Shown here: piece by piece, positions 51,386 to 61,848 of the stretch
How positions within the stretch are numbered: the stretch's first letter is position 1
Layout: each line of letters begins with the position of its first letter
Source: Pythium myriotylum
Lineage: Eukaryota; Oomycota; Peronosporomycetes; Pythiales; Pythiaceae
Assembly: GCA_023091665.1 (NCBI GenBank)
Contig: JALJCQ010000027.1
Span: 806,001-870,000, forward strand
Direction: 5' to 3'
Length of the DNA: 64,000 nt
Program-made: the position numbers and the translations under genes
The notes under the pieces: model-generated
What the model was told of the DNA's origin: nothing
The model's input: the letters and a program-made list of their open reading frames with translations, nothing else
Database searches by the model: none

Positions 51386-53190
51386 GAGGCTGTCCGGCAC
51401 GCGATCTGCACCCTCCCACTGAAGCTACCCTGTCGGTGGCTTCGTGGTCCCTCAGGTGCGACCTGACGCTACCTACTTGAAGCGAGCAAGCGCTGGGCGC
51501 TCTCGACGGATCTTCAAGTTGGCTTGCCTCCGCTTCGCGGGTGGTGTCGTCGATGCATGCCAAGTTCAGAGGTGGACTGGGCAAAATGGAAGCGAAGAAG
51601 CCGTCCTTTCTTGCATAGCCAGGACCGTCCATGCTGAGAAAGCGCTGGTATCTGTTTTTCAAGGTTCTGTGTTTGCCGCAGTGTTCTAGTCGTGGCTTTC
51701 GTCCTCCAACTATATGCAAATATAGAGGTGTTCTGCTTGGGAGCATCTGGCAAATCCCTCGAGAAAACCTCAGACTGTCATGTTCTCAAGACTTCTTGAC
51801 CTCAAGTCTGCTTCGTCCACTCCCAGAGTTGTCCCCTTTGGGATCTTTTTCTCACTCCGGCTCTCCACTGCGTTTTCGGGCCCGTTCGAAACCACACGTT
51901 CCACGCAAGATCATTCAGGTGGGCCGGATGGCCATGGGTTTGCCACAACTTGTCAGCTTCCCGTGTGATCACCCTCTCGAAGTGCGACATAGTCTCTCCC
52001 GCGCGTAACGAGCTGCTGGTTGAAACCGTGATGATTACTACGATTACTATGTTCGAACTATAGCTGACAATGGCAGGGGCCACGACCAAACTTGCTCCAC
52101 GATCAGAGGTAGAGAATTCCTTAGGTCCAATAGACCCCACAATCCAACCATGAGGGAGTTCTTTACAGGATGATTCGAGGGTGATAACATCGATTCAACC
52201 CACGCTCCCTGGAGTCGTCAGCCGATTGTTGGTGTCCCTGGGAGATTTCTGTTCTGTCAGCTCAAGTCCCGGAGGATACGTTGCTCATTCTCGCCCTCTA
52301 CTCAGATGCACTTCTTCAAAACACTTAACGTGTTCTTCAATATCTTCGTGTTGTGCGCTTGGAATCACCATGCGCACGAGCATCATCGTAGGGGCAAACG
52401 CGTACTGAATTCCCTGGTCTCATTGTCCTCGAAGCTGTCCAGTGGACTCCCATCATTCGTTGGTCATTGCATCTCCTTGTTCGTGGTCGACTCATCTTCT
52501 ATTCTGTTGGATGCCGTTACCACAGTCCACATGCGCAAACGCGATTTACTTTTGCTGCTCATCATTCCGTCACCAAGATCCATTCGATGATGAAACGCAA
52601 TGGATCAGACGACGACGAAACTCATCACTCCAGCTGCCGGTGTGGCACCTTCGCAACAAAGGCCATCTCCCCAAGGACATCTTGCTACGATGTAGCTTTC
52701 AGTTCGGTGGCTGGCGTGTTTCGAGTCGAGATTACTGCCGAATCTGTTTGTGTCGCCATCGGACGGGCCGAGTGCACGCGTTCTGAACCGCTGAGGATAC
52801 TGTATGCGTCAAAGTATCTTTGTCGCCCCCTCGCAGGGCAAATCGCAGTGGTACTTTTGCTAGTGGACTGGTTCCACCCGCAAGTTGGTTGTGCAACTAT
52901 GAAGTGTACCTGCGAGGGAATTAGTCCAGGCAAGGAAACAAAAGAACAATAAAGCGCTGGGCGGTATTATACACGGGCACGTTAAACAATTGGGATAAAA
53001 GTTGCAAAACTTTGATCTATTAAGAAGTTGCTTATTTATGCCTTACTTGGCACATGCTTGCTCTTCGATTGGAAGGCTTCCGAAGCACCGCACAGACCCG
53101 AAGAAGCTTTTGAGCTGAACTCACGAGAAGAGTAACGCACAAGAACGAATGCGTGGGCAGGAATCCAGGCGCTCACGGCGATTCCACAGC

Positions 53191-53694
53191 CCAAGCACCA
53201 GAATTGGGGACACAGATCGAGGCAGCCATTACACTTTGGTTCAGTATGTGTCTCGGCGTTTCCTACACACCGACTTTCAATGGATTTCTCCGACATACAC
53301 CTTCAAGAAATGATACTTAGCCATTGGAGCGCTGCTGAGATCCACGGAACTAGTGTAAAAAAGACCTCTATCAATTAGTACCAGCTGCGATAAGTAAGAG
53401 ACATTCCCACATGACATGTCCTGGCTATGTGCAATCTGACACAAACTCCAGAAAGTGATCTTGGCGACCACTGTGCCTCGCCCATCTCCCTGATAAGGGA
53501 ATCAACAGCTGCTCACGGCTAGTTTGATGATTCCCGCCTGGCTGCTGAAGAGATCAGCGTGTTAGAGCCATCGTTCCAGTGCGAGACAACACGCCCTCTC
53601 TCCCTCTTGCCCTCCTGCCTCTCTCTGTCATTCCCCTGCTCTCTCTCTCTCTCTCTCTCTCCATCGAGAAACCAGGCAGCGTGCCTCAGTCTTA
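53191..53694 (+). repeat. Diverged spacer repeat upstream of transporter copy 2
   Basis: Related to 61265-61722. Shared landmarks in the same order: CCAAGCACCAGAAT; CGACTTNNNTGGATTT-type segment near 53270; GGCTATGTGCAATC near 53422; AAAGTGATC near 53453; CCAGTG-CACAACACGCCCTCTCTCCC near 53574-53602. It has many substitutions and small indels, in contrast to the identical genes downstream. Confidence 0.7.
53639..53660. repeat. (CT)11 microsatellite upstream of transporter copy 2
   Basis: Pure CT run ending about 35 bp before the core promoter element; a pyrimidine-rich stretch is found at the same place before copy 4. Confidence 0.9.
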
Positions 53695-53709
53695 CTCACT
53701 TTGCATTTC
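53694..53709 (+). promoter_or_regulatory. Inr+FPR-like core promoter, transporter copy 2
   Basis: ACTCACTTTGCATTTC, about 13 of 16 consensus positions, 111 bp before the start codon; marks the left border of identity with copies 3 and 4. Confidence 0.7.
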
Positions 53710-55889
53710 GCCTTCGAGTGCGCAAGTCGCTTCAAGACCCCACCACCACCACACCACCACACCACACCTCCCAAGGCTACCAAGCTCCACACCACCCTCA
53801 ACCCACAAGAACAAACAACCATGGCCGGAGCCATCCCCATCCACAACGACGCCAACGGCGACGACACCCCCACCGAGGGATCGCGCACCTACGCCATCAT
53901 CGTCTGCGTCTTCGCCTCGCTCGCCGGTATCTTCTTCGGCTATGACCAGGGCGTGACCGGCGGTGTGCTCGTGATGGACGCCTTCCTGTACGACTTCTGC
54001 GTCGGCTACGACGGCAACACGTACGAGGACTGCACCAAGTCGTCGTCCAACCTCCCGGACAACTGGCTCTCGTTCACGACCAACTTCAGCGTCACGTACT
54101 ACACGGGCTGCATCCTCGGCGCCTTCATCGCCGGCTTCGTGGCCGACCGCTTCGGACGTCGCTACTCGATCTTCCTGGCCGGTGTGCTCTTCATCATCGG
54201 CACGGCCTGGGTCGTGGGCACCAAGGCCCACAACCACACGCTCGAGCTGATGGCGCGCTTCGTGCAGGGCATGGGCGTCGGCAACTCGTCGTTCGCTGTG
54301 CCGATCTTCGGTGCCGAGATGGCTCCGAAGGAGCTGCGTGGCATGCTCTCCGGTTTCATGCAGATGACGGTCGTGACGGGTCTCTTCCTCGCGAACGCGT
54401 TCAACATCATCGTGAAGGACTGGGACCACGCGTGGCGCATCTCGTTCTCGATCGCGCTGGTGCCGCCGGTGATCGTGATGGCCGGTATCTTCTGCGTGCC
54501 GGAGAGTCCTCGTTGGATGTACAAGTACAAGGGTCGTGATGCGGCCGAGGTGACGCTGAAGAAGCTGCGTCAGACGGAGAACGTGGGCCGCGAGCTGAAC
54601 GCGATCGGCGAGCAGCTGGAGCTGGAGGGCGACGAGGTGGCGTGGAAGGAGCTGCTGGAGCCGTCGATCCGCAAGCGTGTGCTCATCGCCATCTCGCTGC
54701 AGGCGCTGCAGCAGCTCTCGGGTATCAACCCTGTGTTCACGTACGGCGCGCAGATCTTCAAGGATATCGTGGGCGATGGTGTCATGTCGCTGCTGATCCT
54801 GTCGCTCGTCAACTTCTTGTCGACCATCCCGGCGATGCGGTGGGTGGACACGATGGGTCGCCGCAAGTTGCTGTTGATCTGTGGCGTGGGCATGTGCATC
54901 GGTCACTTGGTGTTGGCCATCGCGTTCACGCTTGGCTGTGACGGTAACACGGATGACGCTGGGTGCAAGACTGCGCCAGGCTACGTGATGATCGTGGCGT
55001 GCTGCTTCTACGTGTTCAACTTCGCCGTGGGCTGGGGTCCGACGCCGTGGATCTACGCGGCCGAGATCTTCCCGCTGAATGTGCGTGCCAAGGCCGTGTC
55101 GCTGTCGACCATGTCGAACTGGGTGTTCGGTTCGACGATGATTTCGATCCCGAAGCTCTTCCCGTACCTCAACATCAACGGTGTCTTCTTCCTCTTCTTC
55201 GGTCTGTGTGTGGTCGCGGTGGCGTTCGTGTACTACTTCTGTCCGGAGACGGTGGGTCTGTTGTTGGAGGATATCGAGGTTCTGTTCAACTCGAAGGCTG
55301 CGGCCAAGAAGGAGTCGCCCAAGTACGCCGCCGTGCAGACGCCGGTGTAAAGTGGGAGATTGCAGTGCTAGATGCATTCGTCTCTGTTTGTGTAGTTTGG
55401 TACTCATTGCCCTGTGACCAAATCGGTATCTACGAGCAATACACTTCAATCATGATCTATACAAGTAGATTGTTCACACATACTTCTTGCGCTTACGTCT
55501 GAGCAGCTCCTGAAGTTACCCACTCATTGGTGTGCATTGCCGTGTGTTCTGCTGGCATTGGTGTATTCGAAGGGATGATTGTCGCCATTTTCGTGTCTGT
55601 CAAGCGAACACGCACTTGAGCGCAGCGCCCGTCTGAGCTGGAGAGTACAGTAAGCGACCCGGCTTCGGAATGGAACGCAAGCACGAGGGCGCAGCGCGTC
55701 GTCGTCCCGAAGTTCAACAGCCGTCACGAATCGAATCGGACGAGCGCGATGACGAAGCACCGCAGAGGTCATTGGCGTCTCGTCCATGCGTTTCCCGCGT
55801 TCTGCAGGTTTGACGCGCGTGTGTAGGGTCCGTGGGTTCGAGAGCGTGCAGCCGATGACGATAGAACGAAGAATGCGCGAGAGAGAGGC
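53695..55889 (+). repeat. Inverted duplication, right arm
   Basis: 2195 bp, reverse-oriented counterpart of 49187-51384. Just beyond its outer end lies a hairpin with 10-bp stems (55895-55904 GAAACCTTCG and 55916-55925 CGAAGGTTTC). Confidence 0.9.
53821..55350 (+). CDS. Hexose transporter, MFS sugar porter family, copy 2
   Basis: 509 aa, same protein as copy 1, ATG at 53821 after a 126-bp leader rich in CCA/CAC triplets. All sugar porter motifs described for copy 1 are present. Third-position GC is very high, as in a strongly expressed gene. It ends ACG-CCG-GTG-TAA as copy 1 does, and its 3' flank continues to match copy 1 for about 540 bp, so copies 1 and 2 are the most recent pair. Confidence 0.95.
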   Translation: MAGAIPIHNDANGDDTPTEGSRTYAIIVCVFASLAGIFFGYDQGVTGGVLVMDAFLYDFCVGYDGNTYEDCTKSSSNLPDNWLSFTTNFSVTYYTGCILGAFIAGFVADRFGRRYSIFLAGVLFIIGTAWVVGTKAHNHTLELMARFVQGMGVGNSSFAVPIFGAEMAPKELRGMLSGFMQMTVVTGLFLANAFNIIVKDWDHAWRISFSIALVPPVIVMAGIFCVPESPRWMYKYKGRDAAEVTLKKLRQTENVGRELNAIGEQLELEGDEVAWKELLEPSIRKRVLIAISLQALQQLSGINPVFTYGAQIFKDIVGDGVMSLLILSLVNFLSTIPAMRWVDTMGRRKLLLICGVGMCIGHLVLAIAFTLGCDGNTDDAGCKTAPGYVMIVACCFYVFNFAVGWGPTPWIYAAEIFPLNVRAKAVSLSTMSNWVFGSTMISIPKLFPYLNINGVFFLFFGLCVVAVAFVYYFCPETVGLLLEDIEVLFNSKAAAKKESPKYAAVQTPV

Positions 55890-57060
55890 GGATCGAAACC
55901 TTCGCGATCGAAGATCGAAGGTTTCAGACGGGATTGCTCGACGGTTTTCTTCCGGACAGGTCACAATATGGACGATCCAACACGGGCAATAGCTGCAGTT
56001 GACTCGAGCTTGACGATGGCTTCGCATCCAAGAAGTTATTCACTGCAGCTCCCCGCTCAGCAGCAGAGCAGAGTCTGCTTGGTGTTGGTGGAGAGGTAAG
56101 GATGCTTCTCCTCTTCGTGCTTGGCTCGTCTCTAACTTCAGAAAACCCAAGCAACTGAATCGCGTTCTGTCTCGGCTCTGGAGCAGTTGCACGGAGCAAT
56201 GAGTTTTCTACCCCGATTCTGAACTTGAGCGCTGATGATGCAGCTGATCCCTGAGAGAGCCAAGTCATTCGAGGCTGCTCAGGAAGCTTCGGGCGTGAGG
56301 TATGAAAAGCACCAAATCATCTCGCGCTTGAGCTTCATGGAGCTGGGTTACTCACTCAATGCGGTACCAATGTGCCAGAAAATGCCAACATGGGTCGTCC
56401 AGGCTCTTTGTAGGAATGTTCCAACTCAGATACCTTCACTTCACGCTGTACCTGAAAAGCGTTCTGGTTTGCAGAATGGTGACGTGGTTTCCCACTCACG
56501 TGGTTGTTTTTCCTTGCCTGCAGCATTTTCATGAGTGATAGAAGCGCCACGAACCGCACAAAACTTAGCTCGGTTGGAGCTCCATACGGGCTACTGCAAC
56601 CTGATCAACAACTCTCTTAATCTGGATCTCAAGTGTGTTTTGAAAACAATATTGCATCCTAATCCGAGAATTCGCGGATGGGAATCTCTGCACCTCTTGG
56701 TTCAGATGAATTCAAGTTACCACTTCTTGGATCTCAGAGACTCGGACACGCACAAGCAACTAGGCAGTTTTACCCTGATCAACGGGGGCGACTCATTCGA
56801 ACGAATCACTTCATGGGCATCGAGAGGAGTCATCAGCGGCAGTGTGAGCAGCTGTCGGGCCTCTCGTCATAGGGCTGAGGTCTCGTGGGTGTTTCGGACT
56901 TCTTCCCCGCCCTGTCCGAGGAAAAAGGATCGCTGTTGTCAGATTGCACATAAACAGGCCATTCAATAGTGGGCTCGCCTCGTCCACTGCCCATCCTTCT
57001 GGTAGAGGTGAAATGTTCACGAGTGGATGTCTCAGCTAGCTAGATACTGCTGGTTATAAA

Positions 57061-57104
57061 ATTTCAAAGGTGTAGGTGGAAGAAATCCACTGAAAGTCGG
57101 TTTG
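57061..57104 (-). repeat. Fragment of the diverged spacer repeat, reversed
   Basis: The minus strand reads CCGACTTTCAGTGGATTTC and a CACCTACACC-type tail, matching plus-strand segments at about 53268-53300 and 61348-61385. Confidence 0.6.
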
Positions 57105-58386
57105 GAGGACATGGCTCGTCTGCGGGTTTATATGGTCGCCCGATCTGTTTCTAATTCTGTGAATTCTGGTGTTTGGGGATTTCCAACTGGAGACCTCACC
57201 AAGTGAGAACGAGTGCAAAACGCAGCGACTGGCATCGCGGAATCTCACAGCAACGCGGAATGCGGTTGCCTTGGGAAGCGTCTCTCCCGATGATTCGCCG
57301 TTGTTCACATGGAAGACCAAAGGCCGCCTCTTCTCTGTTGACTGTAGGGTCATGAGCCCAAGCAGAAAAATAGATGAGCGCGTCAGGAGCGGAACGGCGA
57401 TGCGAGCGCATCCCCTGACTCTGTATTTAAATACGATATACAAAGTGATCTGTTGCTCAGTGCATGCTTCCTCTAAGGAGAATCCCACATTCGACGCCTG
57501 CTTCGATTGGTTTTGCATCGATCCACAATTTCGCTCTGCGTAACTCTCCAATTATTCATGTGTAGGTTGGAGCTCGCAGTAATCATGTGTGGTTTGGATC
57601 GACTTGAAGAATTGCGGCCATGCGGGAAACAGGTGTGAGCCCCCAGCCCTCTTAAACCCTTGAGTTTTGACACCCTCCATCGTGTGGAGAGTGTAGCCTC
57701 AACAAATTCGACCTCATAGAGCCAGAGCGGGCGGTCAAGGTCAGCAGCAACAGCAACACTCTTTGGTCTGGTATGCACACACCATTGAAGCCGATCGATC
57801 GATCCCCACACAACGCGACAGTCGCTCGAGCCAAGATGTGACTTCGCGTTGTCACCCCGCAACCCTCACGAAACCCAGAGGGCAAGTCTCTGAAAAACTG
57901 ATGCTTTTGACGGTGGATTGCCGCCGACCCTTGATTCGTACTATTTGCTGTACTTTCCCGGGAGTGACCAGACGAAGCCTCGACGAGAAGCGAAGATCAC
58001 CCTGAACGATCAGCTCAAGTTGGGGTGAATTCAAGCAGCTCACCTTCATCTTTTTATAACATCGTGTCGGATCGATGCTATTTTGTCTGCATCACCGTGT
58101 CGGGAGCCTCTTTGAATCGATGATCCGTAGTAATAAATGCTCGAGTCGAGTTCCTCGCCCATGCTTCGTCGACCAACCCCTCTGCCTCAGCCCTTGACTC
58201 TTGTCCTGTCCACTACTCACCTTGTCCTCGTGAACACCGCACCCACAAACCAGGCAGAAAGGCACTCACAACTTGAACATCCAAGAGCAGGCCCCGCGCC
58301 TACGCGCTTGAAGTTCCGCGATCGGCCCAACGACGTCGAGGGTGTAGCTTCAGCGAGAGGGTGCAGATCGCGTGCCGGACAGCCTC

Positions 58387-58402
58387 TCTCACTTTGCATT
58401 TC
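58387..58402 (+). promoter_or_regulatory. Inr+FPR-like core promoter, transporter copy 3
   Basis: TCTCACTTTGCATTTC, identical to copy 1; about 32 bp directly upstream also match copy 1 exactly, unlike copies 2 and 4. Confidence 0.7.
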
Positions 58403-58513
58403 GCCTTCGAGTGCGCAAGTCGCTTCAAGACCCCACCACCACCACACCACCACACCACACCTCCCAAGGCTACCAAGCTCCACACCACCCTCAACCCACA
58501 AGAACAAACAACC

Positions 58514-60043
58514 ATGGCCGGAGCCATCCCCATCCACAACGACGCCAACGGCGACGACACCCCCACCGAGGGATCGCGCACCTACGCCATCATCGTCTGC
58601 GTCTTCGCCTCGCTCGCCGGTATCTTCTTCGGCTATGACCAGGGCGTGACCGGCGGTGTGCTCGTGATGGACGCCTTCCTGTACGACTTCTGCGTCGGCT
58701 ACGACGGCAACACGTACGAGGACTGCACCAAGTCGTCGTCCAACCTCCCGGACAACTGGCTCTCGTTCACGACCAACTTCAGCGTCACGTACTACACGGG
58801 CTGCATCCTCGGCGCCTTCATCGCCGGCTTCGTGGCCGACCGCTTCGGACGTCGCTACTCGATCTTCCTGGCCGGTGTGCTCTTCATCATCGGCACGGCC
58901 TGGGTCGTGGGCACCAAGGCCCACAACCACACGCTCGAGCTGATGGCGCGCTTCGTGCAGGGCATGGGCGTCGGCAACTCGTCGTTCGCTGTGCCGATCT
59001 TCGGTGCCGAGATGGCTCCGAAGGAGCTGCGTGGCATGCTCTCCGGTTTCATGCAGATGACGGTCGTGACGGGTCTCTTCCTCGCGAACGCGTTCAACAT
59101 CATCGTGAAGGACTGGGACCACGCGTGGCGCATCTCGTTCTCGATCGCGCTGGTGCCGCCGGTGATCGTGATGGCCGGTATCTTCTGCGTGCCGGAGAGT
59201 CCTCGTTGGATGTACAAGTACAAGGGTCGTGATGCGGCCGAGGTGACGCTGAAGAAGCTGCGTCAGACGGAGAACGTGGGCCGCGAGCTGAACGCGATCG
59301 GCGAGCAGCTGGAGCTGGAGGGCGACGAGGTGGCGTGGAAGGAGCTGCTGGAGCCGTCGATCCGCAAGCGTGTGCTCATCGCCATCTCGCTGCAGGCGCT
59401 GCAGCAGCTCTCGGGTATCAACCCTGTGTTCACGTACGGCGCGCAGATCTTCAAGGATATCGTGGGCGATGGTGTCATGTCGCTGCTGATCCTGTCGCTC
59501 GTCAACTTCTTGTCGACCATCCCGGCGATGCGGTGGGTGGACACGATGGGTCGCCGCAAGTTGCTGTTGATCTGTGGCGTGGGCATGTGCATCGGTCACT
59601 TGGTGTTGGCCATCGCGTTCACGCTTGGCTGTGACGGTAACACGGATGACGCTGGGTGCAAGACTGCGCCAGGCTACGTGATGATCGTGGCGTGCTGCTT
59701 CTACGTGTTCAACTTCGCCGTGGGCTGGGGTCCGACGCCGTGGATCTACGCGGCCGAGATCTTCCCGCTGAATGTGCGTGCCAAGGCCGTGTCGCTGTCG
59801 ACCATGTCGAACTGGGTGTTCGGTTCGACGATGATTTCGATCCCGAAGCTCTTCCCGTACCTCAACATCAACGGTGTCTTCTTCCTCTTCTTCGGTCTGT
59901 GTGTGGTCGCGGTGGCGTTCGTGTACTACTTCTGTCCGGAGACGGTGGGTCTGTTGTTGGAGGATATCGAGGTTCTGTTCAACTCGAAGGCTGCGGCCAA
60001 GAAGGAGTCGCCCAAGTACGCCGCCGTGCAGACGCCAGTGTAA
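58514..60043 (+). CDS. Hexose transporter, MFS sugar porter family, copy 3
   Basis: 509 aa, identical protein to copies 1, 2 and 4; leader 58388-58513 also appears identical to copies 2 and 4. The only coding difference I see is the third base of the penultimate Pro codon (CCA here). Directly after the stop codon the sequence diverges, though remnants such as GACCAGATCGGTA (about 60075) still resemble GACCAAATCGGTA in the flank of copy 2 (about 55417), so the flanks are old duplicates. Confidence 0.95.
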   Translation: MAGAIPIHNDANGDDTPTEGSRTYAIIVCVFASLAGIFFGYDQGVTGGVLVMDAFLYDFCVGYDGNTYEDCTKSSSNLPDNWLSFTTNFSVTYYTGCILGAFIAGFVADRFGRRYSIFLAGVLFIIGTAWVVGTKAHNHTLELMARFVQGMGVGNSSFAVPIFGAEMAPKELRGMLSGFMQMTVVTGLFLANAFNIIVKDWDHAWRISFSIALVPPVIVMAGIFCVPESPRWMYKYKGRDAAEVTLKKLRQTENVGRELNAIGEQLELEGDEVAWKELLEPSIRKRVLIAISLQALQQLSGINPVFTYGAQIFKDIVGDGVMSLLILSLVNFLSTIPAMRWVDTMGRRKLLLICGVGMCIGHLVLAIAFTLGCDGNTDDAGCKTAPGYVMIVACCFYVFNFAVGWGPTPWIYAAEIFPLNVRAKAVSLSTMSNWVFGSTMISIPKLFPYLNINGVFFLFFGLCVVAVAFVYYFCPETVGLLLEDIEVLFNSKAAAKKESPKYAAVQTPV

Positions 60044-61264
60044 ACTACATGGAGATGTTGGATAGAACGTGTACGACCAGATCGGTAAATAGACAACCTG
60101 ATTGGTTTATCGTGTGTCTTGTGAGGTGCTTGATTTGATCTTAATGGAAGGGGGTGATGTTGAATTATATTAACGACAGAGCTATCCGTCATCTGGGGCA
60201 TAGAGCGATGTTATGCGTGTTATGCTTCACGTACTGCTGCACTATCGTCTGTGTCAGCTTGATGATGTAGGGAGAAAGATCAACACAAAACTGCATTACT
60301 TTGCAGTACTATTCGTACGACGTAAGCTTGGAGATGAGGGAAAGCATCTTTCTCTTCTTGCCACCAAACGCCAGCTGAATGTTAGGATCCAACACGGTGA
60401 AGCATCGACGGCAAGTTGTGTCGCACAGCGACTGATTGAGCAAACCCCACGCTATGAGTAGCTAGAAAAGATTGCGATTCGAACGTTGTCATCGACGTGA
60501 CGTCATGGAAAAGGCACATCCCGAAGACTCTACTCTATCTTCAGTAACCCCAAGCAGCCAAGTCAGCACTCCATCAATGGACTGTACCAACGGCAGAAGA
60601 GTTGCTGTGCTCACCAACTCGGTGGCTATCGCGAACAATGTGTTCTACAGGTAGTCTCCAGATCAGACACCAGAGTCCACCGGTGCAGAGAGAGTCAAAT
60701 CATTGATCCCTCCCTTGACCTTCACTGTACATCGCCTCGTCTTGCACCGACGCAACGTCGAGGGATCACTTTTGTCCCTCGCTTGCATCATGCCAAGACT
60801 ACATAATCATCCCTATCAGCGAGCCATGTGGGAACTTCCGAGATCCATCCCGCCAGCCGAAGCGTCCGCAGCTGCCAGACGCGGTCATCAGACACGTACA
60901 GGAGCGGAAGGTTTGGCACGTCGAAGCATGGCGCTTGTCGCTTGCCCGAATGCGATAGCATTCTATTGATAGCCCCACTCGCCAGCTGCTGTCTTCCTTC
61001 CGCCTGGCCTGCACTGCTGACCACTGCCGGTCTTTTCCCAACCAAGCCGAACGAGGAGAGGAGCGTCGTGCGTCAGCAACGCCCGCCGACCCAAGCAGAC
61101 CGCTGAGCACGCCGGTGGGTGGCTGACGCGAGTCGACGCGACGCGGCGGGCGTGGCGCTCCTCTCGGTCTGATTTGGCACGAGACAGTCGACTGGATTGT
61201 TGTAGTTGTAGGTAGAGCGCCTGCATCTGTTCTGAAGCGCGCGTTCTGGTGCTTGGGCAATCCT

Positions 61265-61722
61265 CCAAGCACCAGAATCGAGTTTGGGACGAGGGGGAAA
61301 CAGATCGGCGACCAGTCAAACGTGGTGGCTACGGTATCACCAGTCCGACTTCCTGTGGATTTCTACCAGCTACACCTCCAGCATTTGATTCTCGATCTAG
61401 TCCCTGCCGTTGAGACACAGGTTTCAGGTGGAAGAACCTCCAACAACGCATATAGAAGATGAGCCACTACAGGCGATATGGCCGGGCTATGTGCAATCGG
61501 AAACCCTTGCCAAAGTGATCAAAGGATGATAAAGTTCTTTTCGAAGCCCATCCCCGGGCCTGCACCACTTCCTCATGACGAAATCCACAGCTGCTCACGA
61601 CGGCGTTGATGGCTTCCATACTGTGGCGTGTTGGTCCCTCCATTCCAGTGCCCCACAACACGCCCTCTCTCCCACTGCTGCTCTCGCTCTTTCCAACTGC
61701 CAAGACCTCGAGACAGTATTCC
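61265..61722 (+). repeat. Diverged spacer repeat upstream of transporter copy 4
   Basis: Counterpart of 53191-53694, sharing CCAAGCACCAGAAT at its start, GGCTATGTGCAATC near 61484, AAAGTGATC near 61512 and CACAACACGCCCTCTCTCCC near 61655, separated by substituted sequence and indels. Confidence 0.7.
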
Positions 61723-61737
61723 CTCACTTTGCATTTC
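61722..61737 (+). promoter_or_regulatory. Inr+FPR-like core promoter, transporter copy 4
   Basis: CCTCACTTTGCATTTC, one base closer to the GH1-A element than copies 1-3. Left border of identity with the other transporter copies. Confidence 0.7.
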
Positions 61738-61848
61738 GCCTTCGAGTGCGCAAGTCGCTTCAAGACCCCACCACCACCACACCACCACACCACACCTCCC
61801 AAGGCTACCAAGCTCCACACCACCCTCAACCCACAAGAACAAACAACC

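Larger units (their letters stand above)
51256..53820. other. Spacer between divergent transporter copies 1 and 2
   Basis: About 2.5 kb including both leaders. The middle (51520-53190) is AT-richer and holds only short ORFs without recognisable domains (for example 52467-52952 plus and 53036-53296 minus). The last 630 bp (53191-53820) are related to the spacer before copy 4. No transposase or reverse transcriptase recognised. Confidence 0.5.
55351..58513. other. Gene-poor spacer between transporter copies 2 and 3
   Basis: About 3.1 kb. 55351-55889 is duplicated 3' flank. 55890-58387 has no ORF that I trust. On the minus strand at 57061-57104 there is a fragment of the diverged spacer repeat (segment resembling 53268 and 61348). 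The ORF at 57054-57551 minus (165 codons) ends in this fragment and may be a decayed gene piece. 58330-58387 matches the upstream flank of copy 1. Confidence 0.5.
60044..61848. other. Spacer between transporter copies 3 and 4
   Basis: About 1.7 kb. 60044-61260 holds only small ORFs (60213-60461, 60703-60969 plus) with no recognised domain. 61265-61722 is the diverged spacer repeat also found before copy 2. No mobile-element gene recognised. Confidence 0.5.

Noticed and set aside
49627..51480. 617-codon open frame antisense to hexose transporter copy 1, repeated antisense to copy 2 (53692-55449) and as 450-460-codon frames antisense to copies 3 and 4
   Set aside because: Its His/Arg/Glu-rich translation is the predictable mirror of a GC-ending codon bias on the sense strand; no domain is recognisable, and it starts and ends in leader or UTR sequence.
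52467..52952. 161-codon ORF in the spacer between transporter copies 1 and 2
   Set aside because: First in-frame ATG is at the start, but the translation has scattered Cys and no domain, signal peptide or RXLR/CRN motif; composition is like surrounding noncoding sequence. Not called.
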